Source: Corynebacterium casei LMG S-19264 (GTDB lineage Bacteria > Actinomycetota > Actinomycetes > Mycobacteriales > Mycobacteriaceae). From it: a DNA stretch of 64,000 bases. A program made the position numbers and the translations under genes. Of the stretch, positions 1 to 8,220 are shown one piece after another. The number at the start of each line of letters is the position of its first letter. The first letter of the stretch is position 1. The stretch covers positions 600,009-664,008 of the forward strand of contig NZ_CP004350.1 in assembly GCF_000550785.1 (NCBI RefSeq), read 5' to 3'. The notes beneath the pieces are model-generated. The model searched no databases. It had not been told where the DNA came from and saw nothing but the letters and a program-made list of their open reading frames with translations.

Positions 1-1
1 G

Positions 2-3000
2 CGCATGTGGGAGCGCGCCGGGGGAGATGAAGACGCGTTTGAAATCCGCATCGGTCTAGGCCCGGCGGCGCTGGTCACTCCCATTAACGTGGCCGAATCG
101 GGCGCGGCGGAAGACTTGGATCCTGTCTGCGCGGTGCGGTTGCGGCACACACTCGCGGGGGTGAGCACAGTAGCGGACATGCCGGTCGCATTGCAGCTGC
201 AAGCCTTCCGCTTTCTAGGTCTTGCTGGGGACGGCGCACGGGATGTGGTGCGTGCAATGGTGCTGCAGTTGGCTATGTTTCATGGCCCGGAGACCGTTGG
301 TTTTCGCGTTATCGGTGAAGGCTGGGAGTGGTTGAAGTGGTTGCCACACACCCGGAACCCAGACGCAGCGGGATTCGTGTGTTTGCTGGTTGATGACACC
401 CCAACCACCGGGGTGGAGCCCTTTATCGATGATGCTGGTGTGCACTGCATCGTCGATATCGCATCGCGGCGCACCACAGCATTGGGCGTGCGAGCTGAAC
501 AAGAGGGGCTTTTATTACTTGTCGATGACGGCCTGCGTGTTGTCACCGCCGGCGGTGACGAGGAACTTGGCATACCCGACATGGTCAGCGAAGAATCAGC
601 TGTGACCTGCGCACGGGCGCTCGCGCGCTTTAGCCGCCCTGAGATGACTGCCACCGATACCCGCCTTGACCTACTGAGTTTGCTGGGATTTTCTGATGTC
701 TCGGAAATGACTGGCCCTGCGTTATGGCCAGGGCGCGTGGGCGCCGCACGGCTCGCAGTACCAATTGGGTTGTCACCTTCACAGACACCGGTGATGATAG
801 ACCTGAAAGAATCCGCCCAGGGTGGTATGGGTCCACACGGATTGTGCATTGGCGCCACGGGCTCGGGTAAATCGGAAGCGCTGCGCACCATCGTGTTATC
901 CCTTGCCGCAACGCACAGTCCGGATGAACTGAACTTTGTCCTCGTGGACTTCAAGGGCGGCGCCACATTTCTGGGTTGTGACTACTTGCCGCACACAGCC
1001 GCGGTGATTACCAACTTAGAAGATGAATCCTCACTGGTTGAGCGCATGTATGATGCGATCTCCGGGGAGATGAACCGCCGGCAGGAGATCCTGCGTGATG
1101 CCGGAAACTACGCCAACGTCACCGATTACACCACCGCGCGGCTAAGCGGACAGGAAGACCTGGCACCACTCCCAGCGCTGGTCATCGTGGTCGATGAGTT
1201 CTCAGAATTGCTCATGCAGCACCCTGACTTCGCTGAGCTTTTCGTTGCGGTCGGCCGCTTGGGCCGTTCCTTGCACGTGCACCTGCTGCTCGCATCGCAG
1301 CGCCTGGAAGAAGGAAGGCTGCGCGGACTGGATTCACACTTGTCTTATCGCTTGGGATTGAAGACGTTTTCTGCTGCTGAGTCACGTCAGGTCCTAGGAG
1401 TTCCGGATGCTTATCACCTGCCCGGCGAACCGGGCGCTGGATATTTGAAGACAGATGCTGATGCGCTTAGTCGATTTCAGGCCTTCTACGTGTCTGGTGG
1501 CGTGGTGCGTGAGACCGTACCAATTGCCCAAGACGAAGAAAGCCGCATGGGAATCAAAGAGTTCAACGGCTGGGATGAAGATTTCTCATCGGCGATTACC
1601 CCAGATACTTACGTGGATAACTCCACTACGCTGCTTGATGAAGTCGTGGATGCCACCCGCGCCGAAGCTTTGGCACGCGGGCAATCCGCTCATCGCGTGT
1701 GGCTGCCGCCGCTGCCGCAAGCCATTGAACTACCAGCCATCGCGGCGGACTTCGTCCCGGAAGAAGGCGTAGGCATCCAGGCACCGATTGGAATCATCGA
1801 CAGGCCCTACTACCAGCGCCAAGACCCACTCATGGTGGACCTGACGTCCGGCCACATGGCGCTGTGTGGCGGTCCGCAATCCGGCAAGTCGACGGCACTG
1901 CGCACCATTGTCGCATCGTTGGCCGCAGCGTATTCGCCAGAATTCTTACGCTTCTACGTCATTGACTTGGGCGGCGGGCAGCTGTCCGCGCTGGAACGCC
2001 TGCCGCATGTGGCAGCTGTTGCCGGGCGTCACGAGGACGAGAAGGTCCGCCGCATCATTGATGAAGTATCCGGCCTGGTGGACTTTCCCGAAGCACGCCA
2101 TACCTTCCTGGTCATCGATGGCTGGCACGCGATTGGAACATCCGGCGCGGAATTTGAAGATCTCAGCGAAGCACTGACCAGACTCGCTGCCGACGGTCCT
2201 TCCGCGCACGTGCACGTCATTATTTCCACGCCGCGCTGGACCACCATGCGCCCAGCTATCCGCGATCTCATCTCAGAACGGCTAGAGCTCAAACTCGGTG
2301 AGCCCATGGACTCGCTGTTTGACCGCAAGAAACAACAAAAACTTCCCAGCGCACCGGGCCGCGGAATTACACCTGCGGGAGAGTTCTTCCTCTTCGCCAG
2401 CACATCGCGCCAGGATATCGCCCATATTGAAACCTCCTGGGCAAACGTGGCACCGGTGCCGAAGCTTAAAATGTTGCCGCAACAGCTCACCGTCGCAGAC
2501 CTCGATCCCTCAGCCGACGACATTCCATGGGCTCTCGGTGGACGTGATCTGGACACTCAGCATTGGGATACCCGCATGAACTTCGTGGTTATCGGCACTT
2601 CTGGTGTGGGTAAGTCCTCGCTGTTGGCCACCTTGCTGCAGGGGATTGCTGCCAAAGACAGTGCTGAGGCACGCATTGTGCTTATCGATGAACGCCGTGC
2701 CCACCTTGGCACCATCGAACAATCGATGCTGGCGGCTTATTCAGCGACTTCCGCTGCGACGGAAAAGGCAGTGCGCGATACCGCGACCACGCTCAAAGCT
2801 CGCCTGCCGGGCCCAGACGTTACGCCGGCAGAGCTTGCCGCACGCAGTTGGTGGACCGGGCCGGATATTTACGTTGTCATCGATGACCTTGACCTGGTCA
2901 GTGAAATGGCGCTGGCGCCCTTGGTGGAGTTGTTTCCGCATGCCCGCGATATTGGCCTGCACATTGTGGTTGCGCGGAAAGCCGGCGGAATCGGGCGCGC

Positions 3001-3217
3001 ACTGTTCGGGCAGTTCCTGTCTAACCTGCGCGATACCCAACCGGCAGTCTTTGTCATGGATTCCCCGCGTGATGAAGGCGCGATGTTTGGAATCAAACCA
3101 GCGAATCAGCCGGTTGGACGCGGGCAACTGGGGATTGGTGGGCAGTTGGTCGGGCTGTGCCAGGCCGCGCTGCCGGTGCTCAAAGAAGTTGAAAACGAAG
3201 CAGGGAATGAAGGTTAG
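2..3217 (+). CDS. eccC: Type VII secretion ATPase EccC (ESX-4), 5' end outside the window
   Basis: FtsK/SpoIIIE-family motor of the ESX-4 secretion machine; it binds WXG100 substrates and powers export across the inner membrane. The frame is open to the left edge and no N-terminal membrane helices are seen, so the true start lies upstream. Counting from the ATG at position 5, three ATPase modules are visible by their P-loops: GATGSGKS at residue 283, GGPQSGKS at 622 and GTSGVGKS at 864. The first module also has the Walker B stretch VIVVDEF. The 1070 visible residues fit the C-terminal four fifths of a fused EccC. The next gene follows after 3 bases. The ESX-4 assignment comes from the order eccC, Rv3446c-like, two esx genes, rplM, rpsI, as in M. 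tuberculosis. Confidence 0.95.
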   Translation, partial: RMWERAGGDEDAFEIRIGLGPAALVTPINVAESGAAEDLDPVCAVRLRHTLAGVSTVADMPVALQLQAFRFLGLAGDGARDVVRAMVLQLAMFHGPETVGFRVIGEGWEWLKWLPHTRNPDAAGFVCLLVDDTPTTGVEPFIDDAGVHCIVDIASRRTTALGVRAEQEGLLLLVDDGLRVVTAGGDEELGIPDMVSEESAVTCARALARFSRPEMTATDTRLDLLSLLGFSDVSEMTGPALWPGRVGAARLAVPIGLSPSQTPVMIDLKESAQGGMGPHGLCIGATGSGKSEALRTIVLSLAATHSPDELNFVLVDFKGGATFLGCDYLPHTAAVITNLEDESSLVERMYDAISGEMNRRQEILRDAGNYANVTDYTTARLSGQEDLAPLPALVIVVDEFSELLMQHPDFAELFVAVGRLGRSLHVHLLLASQRLEEGRLRGLDSHLSYRLGLKTFSAAESRQVLGVPDAYHLPGEPGAGYLKTDADALSRFQAFYVSGGVVRETVPIAQDEESRMGIKEFNGWDEDFSSAITPDTYVDNSTTLLDEVVDATRAEALARGQSAHRVWLPPLPQAIELPAIAADFVPEEGVGIQAPIGIIDRPYYQRQDPLMVDLTSGHMALCGGPQSGKSTALRTIVASLAAAYSPEFLRFYVIDLGGGQLSALERLPHVAAVAGRHEDEKVRRIIDEVSGLVDFPEARHTFLVIDGWHAIGTSGAEFEDLSEALTRLAADGPSAHVHVIISTPRWTTMRPAIRDLISERLELKLGEPMDSLFDRKKQQKLPSAPGRGITPAGEFFLFASTSRQDIAHIETSWANVAPVPKLKMLPQQLTVADLDPSADDIPWALGGRDLDTQHWDTRMNFVVIGTSGVGKSSLLATLLQGIAAKDSAEARIVLIDERRAHLGTIEQSMLAAYSATSAATEKAVRDTATTLKARLPGPDVTPAELAARSWWTGPDIYVVIDDLDLVSEMALAPLVELFPHARDIGLHIVVARKAGGIGRALFGQFLSNLRDTQPAVFVMDSPRDEGAMFGIKPANQPVGRGQLGIGGQLVGLCQAALPVLKEVENEAGNEG

Positions 3218-3220
3218 AAG

Positions 3221-4240
3221 ATGTCGTTATATGAATCCACCACGGTCAATCTCACCATCACGGTGTTAGATACGGCCACCATATTTGAAGGGCCAGAGTC
3301 GATCTATCGTTATGATCTCCCTGGCACAGCCATCGTGGAAGGCTGGGCACTATCCGGTGTGATGGAACAGGCACAAAAGCTGCTGCCTGCCCAATGGCCG
3401 GATGTGCGGGTTGCAGTCGTCGCGGATTCCTCCGGCGGGCCAATGTCGCATGAAGCAGTAAAGATTATTCGCCGTCAGCTGCAAGTCCACGATGTCATCA
3501 TTGCCGAACGCGAACCGGTCACAGCTCTAGCCATCCCACAGCATGAACCAGAAGAACTAGAGCCCGAAGAAATCATCGATGATGATGAGATTATCCGCCC
3601 GGTAGGTGATGAAGAATCCTTTCTTGAGCGCATTAAACAGCGTAAAGGACTCATTGCGATCATCGTGGTGGTAGTGCTGATCATCATCCTTATCGCGTGG
3701 TTCTTCTTGCGCAGTGCGACTAGTGCTGCCAGCGATTCCGCTGCGCCAGTGAACACAACTACGATCGCTGAAGTAGGGCCGGCACCGGAGATATCAACGC
3801 AGGCATCGGAAACTTCGGGAACACAGGCAAACACTAGTGCGGCACCGGCGCATCAAACAATCGAAGCCGGGGGACTGCGCGTCATGCTGCCCGCAGGATT
3901 TACCCATACGGAAGAAGAAGGCCTGGTTACTGCGACCGGTCAAGACCCGAACCTGCGCATCATTATGGCGATGGACCCGCTCTATGCTGTACCCGCCAAC
4001 GCTTTATTTGCAGAAGTCCGCGCGCAGATCGACAGCGACGAAACCTTGTCCAACCCACATGAAGCCAATGGCCGGTTGACTTATTTGGAGCATCCGGGCG
4101 ATGACTCTGAGGTTACTTGGACAACCTGGGTAGAAGATGACCAGCAAGTATCGCTGGGATGCCACACCCGCAAGGCGCCCAGCATGGCGCAGCGCGCGGC
4201 GTGCCGAATGGCTTCGGAGTCCATAGAAAAAGTTTCTTAA
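3221..4240 (+). CDS. Type VII secretion-associated membrane protein (Rv3446c family)
   Basis: 339-residue protein with an N-terminal domain (about 1-105), an acidic linker, one strongly hydrophobic segment (about 143-163, mostly Ile/Val/Leu), a Ser/Thr/Ala-rich linker and a C-terminal domain (about 215-339). The topology looks like a cytoplasmic N-terminus, one membrane pass and an extracytoplasmic C-terminal domain. Its position between eccC and the esx pair and its architecture match the Rv3446c family of ESX-4 loci. The biochemical role of that family is not established; a structural or assembly role in the secretion system is inferred from context. The start ATG lies 3 bases after the eccC stop, so the two genes are probably cotranscribed. 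Confidence 0.85.
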   Translation: MSLYESTTVNLTITVLDTATIFEGPESIYRYDLPGTAIVEGWALSGVMEQAQKLLPAQWPDVRVAVVADSSGGPMSHEAVKIIRRQLQVHDVIIAEREPVTALAIPQHEPEELEPEEIIDDDEIIRPVGDEESFLERIKQRKGLIAIIVVVVLIIILIAWFFLRSATSAASDSAAPVNTTTIAEVGPAPEISTQASETSGTQANTSAAPAHQTIEAGGLRVMLPAGFTHTEEEGLVTATGQDPNLRIIMAMDPLYAVPANALFAEVRAQIDSDETLSNPHEANGRLTYLEHPGDDSEVTWTTWVEDDQQVSLGCHTRKAPSMAQRAACRMASESIEKVS

Positions 4241-4249
4241 ACAACTTCG

Positions 4250-4276
4250 GGAACCTTCCGGGATAAGGCTGAGTCC
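4250..4276 (+). promoter_or_regulatory. Putative ECF-sigma promoter GGAAC-N17-AGTCC
   Basis: GGAAC at 4250-4254 and AGTCC at 4272-4276 are 17 bases apart, about 90 bases before the first WXG100 gene. The same two boxes with the same spacing occur at 7817-7843. GGAAC is the usual -35 box of mycobacterial and corynebacterial ECF sigma factors. M. tuberculosis SigM is reported to control esxT and esxU, the counterparts of the genes downstream. Assignment to SigM is inference. Confidence 0.6.
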
Positions 4277-4368
4277 AATGTAGTTAAGGAAGCACGGTAG
4301 GGGGTTTGACCGCAGCTTCCGATGGACACATAACGCACACTCACAACCCATAAGAAGGGGCTAGATCA

Positions 4369-4683
4369 ATGAGCCAAATGTTTAAGACCGAAGCAGAAGT
4401 GATGGTCGCGACCGCAGGCCGCGTCGACAACACCAATGATGAAGTATCCGCTGAACTGACCCGCCTGCAGGGCGTCGTGGACCAGGTTCGCGCCAGCTGG
4501 ACCGGTTCCGCGCAGGTGTCCTTTGACAACTTGATGAACCGCTATGACGCATCCTCGCAGCAGCTGCAGGAAGCACTGCTTTCCATCAGCGAAAACATTC
4601 GATCGAATGCTCGCAATTTCGATAATGTCGAGGCGCAAAACCAGGACGCGTTCAACAACGTCGGCGGCGGACTCGCCCTCTAA
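4369..4683 (+). CDS. WXG100 family protein, EsxU position
   Basis: 104-residue helical protein of WXG100 size, with the hallmark W44-T45-G46 turn between two predicted amphipathic helices and no signal peptide. Such proteins are exported as helical-hairpin heterodimers by type VII systems. The AGAAGGGG-like ribosome site sits 6-8 bases before the ATG. The gene is followed 52 bases later by a second WXG100 gene, so the pair probably forms a dimer equivalent to EsxU-EsxT of ESX-4. It has its own upstream ECF-type promoter, so it can be expressed independently of eccC. The C-terminal YxxxD/E export motif is not obvious in this partner. Confidence 0.9.
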   Translation: MSQMFKTEAEVMVATAGRVDNTNDEVSAELTRLQGVVDQVRASWTGSAQVSFDNLMNRYDASSQQLQEALLSISENIRSNARNFDNVEAQNQDAFNNVGGGLAL

Positions 4684-4735
4684 TTCGCACACCAATTCAT
4701 ACCTCTATATATAAGGACACGAAGGAATAGTCACC

Positions 4736-5023
4736 ATGAGCGAAATCAAGTACCAATTCGGCGCCATCTCCAACGCCGCCGCTGACATCAACTCCACCTC
4801 TTCCCGCATCAACGGTCTGCTCGATGACCTTAAGGGCGTCATCGCGCCGATGGCAGCAACCTGGGAAGGCGAATCTGCCGCGGCATACAACGAGGCGCAG
4901 GCCAAGTGGGACAAGGCAGCAGCTGAGCTCAACACCGTGCTGGCCACCATCTCCAACACCGTTTCCCAGTCCAACGACCGCATGAGTGACGTCAACCGTC
5001 GCGCCGCAGCAAGCTGGGGATAA
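4736..5023 (+). CDS. WXG100 family protein, EsxT position
   Basis: 95-residue small helical protein with W43-E44-G45 in the middle, the turn of the WXG100 hairpin, and no signal peptide. It is the likely dimer partner of the WXG100 protein encoded just upstream. The order esxU-like, esxT-like, rplM matches Rv3445c, Rv3444c, Rv3443c of M. tuberculosis. A GGACACGAAGGAATAG leader supplies the ribosome site. A long perfect inverted repeat starts 56 bases after the stop and may end this transcript. Confidence 0.9.
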   Translation: MSEIKYQFGAISNAAADINSTSSRINGLLDDLKGVIAPMAATWEGESAAAYNEAQAKWDKAAAELNTVLATISNTVSQSNDRMSDVNRRAAASWG

Positions 5024-5078
5024 CTGAATTCATTAATCATTCATTCATTCAGTAATGAACTAATGTCCCAGGCGGGAT

Positions 5079-5166
5079 AACACACCAGGTGCGCAGGCGA
5101 GATTGCGCTTTTCGATGCATGGGCTTTGCATCGGCAAGCAATGTAATACTGCGCACCTGGTGTGTT
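5079..5166 (+). promoter_or_regulatory. Large nested hairpin: terminator or leader RNA before rplM
   Basis: AACACACCAGGTGCGCAG at 5079-5096 is perfectly complementary to 5149-5166, an 18-bp stem. It encloses a second perfect 7-bp stem, CGATGCA (5113-5119) with TGCATCG (5127-5133), and a flanking ATTGC/GCAAT pair (5102-5106 with 5138-5142). The outer stem is followed by TTGGTTTTCT. It could be the terminator of the esx genes or a structured leader controlling the ribosomal protein operon. A TAGATA -10-like hexamer at 5195-5200 would place the rplM promoter downstream of it, which favours the terminator reading. Confidence 0.65.
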
Positions 5167-5324
5167 TTGGTTTTCTGGGTATCGGCGATTATGCTAGATA
5201 CCCTGTGTGCTTTGTCGGGCTTAGTCCGACGCACTGTCTGCAGGTCTCCACCGGCCGCTGCATGACAATGTATGGGCACGTAGCGCTGGCCGGCAGCCCC
5301 CAGAGACAACTCCAAGGAGTCATT

Positions 5325-5768
5325 TTGTCTACTTTCCACCCAAAGAGCGGTGACATTACCCGTAAGTGGTACGTCATCGACGCAACTGATGTGGTTCTGG
5401 GCAAGCTTGCTTCCACCGTGGCAGACCTGCTGCGAGGCAAGCACAAGCCTCAGTTCGCACCAAACGTTGACTGTGGTGACCACGTCATCATCATCAACGC
5501 TGAAAAGATTCACATTTCTTCCAACAAGCGCGACCGCGAAATGCGTTACCGCCACTCCGGTTACCCGGGTGGCCTGCGCACCATGACCCTGGGCCAGTCC
5601 CTGGATGCTAACCCAGCGCGCGTTATCGAAGAAGCTGTTACCGGCATGATGCCACACAACAAGCTTTCGAGCTCCTCTGCTAAGAAGCTTCATGTCTTCA
5701 ACGGCGCAGAGCACCCATACGCCGGCCAGAAGCCGGAGACCTTCGAGTTTAAGCAGGTGGCACAGTAA
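5325..5768 (+). CDS. rplM: 50S ribosomal protein L13
   Basis: 147-residue L13, a protein of the large ribosomal subunit that binds 23S rRNA early in assembly. The chosen start is TTG at 5325, which gives the family-typical MSTFHPK N-terminus and lies 8 bases after an AAGGAG site at 5313-5318; the open frame further upstream has no L13 similarity. Family motifs WYVIDA, GKLAS and the HPY/AGQ C-terminus are present. Its TAA overlaps the ATG of rpsI by one base, so the two genes are translationally coupled as in most bacteria. Confidence 0.97.
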   Translation: MSTFHPKSGDITRKWYVIDATDVVLGKLASTVADLLRGKHKPQFAPNVDCGDHVIIINAEKIHISSNKRDREMRYRHSGYPGGLRTMTLGQSLDANPARVIEEAVTGMMPHNKLSSSSAKKLHVFNGAEHPYAGQKPETFEFKQVAQ

Positions 5769-6307
5769 TGGCTGATAACGAAAACTTCGAGAACAACGTA
5801 GCTGACGCTGCTGACATCGCTGCAGCAGCTGCCGCTACCGAAGAGTTCACCAATACCATTGGTGATTCCATTGCTCCAGAGGCATCCGCAGAGACCGAAG
5901 CTGAAGCTCCAGTCCTGCACGAGGGCCCAATCCAGACCGTTGGTCGTCGTAAGCGCGCAATTGCTCGTGTACGCATGATCGCTGGTTCCGGTGAGATCAC
6001 CGTTAACGGCCGCACCCTGGACAACTACTTCCCGAACAAGCTTCACCAGCAGGACGTTCTCCTGCCATTGACCTTGCTTGATCGTGAAGGCCAGTTCGAC
6101 ATCAAGGTTTCCGTCAACGGCGGTGGCCCAACCGGTCAGTCCGGCGCTTTGCGTCTGGCTATTGCCCGTGCACTGAACGTCTACAACCCAGCTGACCGCG
6201 CAGCCCTGAAGAAGGCTGGTCTGCTGACCCGTGACGCACGTGCAGTTGAGCGTAAGAAGGCTGGTCTGCACAAGGCACGTCGTGCTCCGCAGTACTCCAA
6301 GCGTTAA
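5768..6307 (+). CDS. rpsI: 30S ribosomal protein S9
   Basis: 179-residue S9 whose C-terminal tail contacts P-site tRNA. The conserved domain starts near residue 55 ([14 protein letters not shown]) and ends in the canonical QYSKR. The first 50 residues form an acidic Ala/Glu-rich extension, which is common in actinobacterial S9. It is coupled to rplM through the TAATG overlap and is followed by a hairpin terminator. Confidence 0.98.
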   Translation: MADNENFENNVADAADIAAAAAATEEFTNTIGDSIAPEASAETEAEAPVLHEGPIQTVGRRKRAIARVRMIAGSGEITVNGRTLDNYFPNKLHQQDVLLPLTLLDREGQFDIKVSVNGGGPTGQSGALRLAIARALNVYNPADRAALKKAGLLTRDARAVERKKAGLHKARRAPQYSKR

Positions 6308-6327
6308 TCTTCGCTTTTTGCCTCATT

Positions 6328-6372
6328 CCCGTCGCACTCTCCTTGTGGAAGTTGCGGCGGGTTTGTTCGTTT
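6328..6372 (+). terminator. Rho-independent terminator after rpsI
   Basis: CCCGTCGCA (6328-6336) pairs with TGCGGCGGG (6353-6361) with one G-U pair; the loop is 16 bases and the right arm is followed by TTTGTTCGTTTT. Confidence 0.75.
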
Positions 6373-6424
6373 TCGGGGTTCGATAGTTTCCCGCCCCGAG
6401 TCAGCGAAGCATGCACCGAACGTG

Positions 6425-6430
6425 CATAAT
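6425..6430 (+). promoter_or_regulatory. -10 box CATAAT of glmM, leaderless arrangement
   Basis: CATAAT ends 8 bases before the glmM ATG and there is no Shine-Dalgarno sequence between them, so the transcript probably begins at or next to the start codon. Confidence 0.5.
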
Positions 6431-6438
6431 CTATTGTT

Positions 6439-7782
6439 ATGACTCGACTTTTTGGAACTGATGGCGTCCGTGGCCTGGCAAACAAGAAACTCACCCCGAT
6501 TCTGGCGTTGAAGCTGGGACAAGCAGCGGCGGAAGTGCTGACTGCGGACCGTGAATCCTATGAACTTCGACCAACGGCGGTGATTGGCCGGGATCCTCGC
6601 GTCTCTGGTGAGATGCTGGATGCTGCTATCGCTTCTGGTTTGGCGTCGCGCGGTGTGGATGTTGTACGGGTTGGTGTGTTGCCGACGCCGGCTATCGCTT
6701 TTCTTACCGATGACTACGGTGCGGACCTAGGCGTCATGATTTCCGCGTCGCACAACCCGATGCCGGATAATGGCATTAAGTTCTTCACCGCCGGTGGCCG
6801 TAAGCTGCCAGATTCCATCGAGGATCAGATTCAGGCGACCATGGAAGGCTTGAGCGAGGAAGGCCCAACTGGTACGAATCTGGGACGGATTATTTCTGAG
6901 GCTCCTGACGCCCGTGACCGCTACCTGAAGCACCTGCGTGAGGCAGTTGCTGTAGACCTGTCCGGCTTGAAGGTTGTGGTGGATGCTGCAAATGGTGCTG
7001 CATCCCGCGTCGCGATTGAAGCTTACCGCGCTGCCGGTGCGGAGGTCGTGCCGATTCACAACAAGCCAAACGCGTTCAACATCAACGAAAACTGCGGTTC
7101 CACCCACATTGAAAAGACTCAGGAAGCCGTTGTCGAGCACGGTGCGCACCTGGGCTTGGCCCATGACGGTGATGCTGACCGTTGCTTGGCTGTCGATGCT
7201 GAGGGAAATCTGGTTGACGGCGACCAAATCATGGCGATCTTGGCCGTGGGTATGAAGGAAGAAAACAACCTGCGCTTCAACACCTTGGTTGCAACAGTGA
7301 TGTCGAACCTGGGTTTAAAACTCGCCATGAAGGAACAGGGCATTGAGGTGCGTGAGACCAAGGTGGGCGACCGCTACGTGGTCGAAGAGCTCATCCGTGG
7401 AGACTTCTCCCTCGGTGGCGAGCAGTCCGGCCACATCGTGTTGCCTGAAGACTGCACTACTGGCGATGGCACCTTGTCGGGCCTATCCCTGATGGCGCGC
7501 ATGGCGAAGACCGGCAAGTCTTTGAAGGAACTGGCTTCGGTGATGACCGTGCTGCCACAGACGCTGATTAACGTTCCTGTGTCCAACAAGGCGGCCATCA
7601 TGGATTCTGCTGATGTTCGCGCTGCTATCGCGCAGGCGGAAGAAGAACTCGGTGAATCCGGCCGTGTGCTGCTGCGTCCTTCCGGCACTGAGGAACTGTT
7701 CCGCGTCATGGTTGAAGCGGCCGAAGAAGAGCAGGCCCGCAAGGTTGCTGGCCGTCTCGCTGCGGTAGTCGCAGCCGTTTAA
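6439..7782 (+). CDS. glmM: Phosphoglucosamine mutase
   Basis: Converts glucosamine-6-phosphate to glucosamine-1-phosphate on the route to UDP-GlcNAc and peptidoglycan. The 447-residue alpha-D-phosphohexomutase has the phosphoserine loop ISASHNP with S104, the Mg-binding D243-G-D245-A-D247-R loop, the GGEQSGH sugar-binding loop and the RPSGTEE phosphate-binding loop near the C-terminus, so all active-site elements are intact. glmS, which makes its substrate, lies 3.5 kb downstream. No ribosome site is seen and a -10 box lies immediately upstream, which suggests a leaderless message. Confidence 0.97.
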   Translation: MTRLFGTDGVRGLANKKLTPILALKLGQAAAEVLTADRESYELRPTAVIGRDPRVSGEMLDAAIASGLASRGVDVVRVGVLPTPAIAFLTDDYGADLGVMISASHNPMPDNGIKFFTAGGRKLPDSIEDQIQATMEGLSEEGPTGTNLGRIISEAPDARDRYLKHLREAVAVDLSGLKVVVDAANGAASRVAIEAYRAAGAEVVPIHNKPNAFNINENCGSTHIEKTQEAVVEHGAHLGLAHDGDADRCLAVDAEGNLVDGDQIMAILAVGMKEENNLRFNTLVATVMSNLGLKLAMKEQGIEVRETKVGDRYVVEELIRGDFSLGGEQSGHIVLPEDCTTGDGTLSGLSLMARMAKTGKSLKELASVMTVLPQTLINVPVSNKAAIMDSADVRAAIAQAEEELGESGRVLLRPSGTEELFRVMVEAAEEEQARKVAGRLAAVVAAV

Positions 7783-7816
7783 AAACGCCGCCGCTAAAAC
7801 TTTTTAGCCCTTCCCC

Positions 7817-7843
7817 GGAACCTTCGAGTCGAGGTTCCAGTCC
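7817..7843 (+). promoter_or_regulatory. Putative ECF-sigma promoter GGAAC-N17-AGTCC
   Basis: GGAAC at 7817-7821 and AGTCC at 7839-7843 with 17 bases between them. Around the boxes, GGAACCTTC and AGTCCAAT are identical to the site at 4250-4276 before the WXG100 pair. A GGAACCT/AGGTTCC inverted repeat (7817-7823 with 7831-7837) also lies inside it. It would start the transcript of the three-gene operon at 7906-10255. Confidence 0.6.
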
Positions 7844-7905
7844 AATATTGATAGCGCACAAATTCGTGTGAATTCATGGACTTATCAAAGGGGGAGGGCT
7901 TTTTC

Positions 7906-8220
7906 GTGTCTGATGTACACTTCGACCATTCCGAAGCCGTCGGGAAACTCAATGACCTCATCGCTGAAACCACCGGGCGTCAGGATGCTTTGAATCAGCG
8001 GCTGCCGCATTTCCCGCAGGCCGCTGCCGGCCGCGACTTCGACGGCTACGCCCGCCGTATCCAATCCAAGCTCGCAACGATTCATAAGCTTCGCAACTAT
8101 CGCTTGCAGAATATCTCCAACTCGGCGCGGGCTGCGATTGCTGAGTTCGACGCCGCCAAGGCTACCGATGAAGGCTCAGCCGCCGCGTTCCGCCAGTTTG
8201 AGATTGGGGAGGGCAAATGA
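7906..8220 (+). CDS. WXG100-sized helical protein (Rv3440c position)
   Basis: 104-residue, all-helical protein without signal peptide. GTG at 7906 is chosen because GGGGGAG lies 8 bases upstream; the ATG at 7876 has no ribosome site and would place that site inside the gene. Residues F45-D46-G47 sit exactly where the WXG turn of the two ESX proteins upstream lies, so this may be a divergent WXG100-like protein with Trp replaced by Phe. Its length and place after glmM match Rv3440c of M. tuberculosis. Its stop overlaps the next ATG (ATGA). The link to type VII secretion is inference from size, the FDG turn and the shared promoter motif. Confidence 0.75.
   Translation: MSDVHFDHSEAVGKLNDLIAETTGRQDALNQRLPHFPQAAAGRDFDGYARRIQSKLATIHKLRNYRLQNISNSARAAIAEFDAAKATDEGSAAAFRQFEIGEGK

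Noticed and set aside
5103..5324. Longer rplM reading from 5103
   Set aside because: The extension crosses the hairpin region and has no L13 similarity; the TTG at 5325 has a proper ribosome site.
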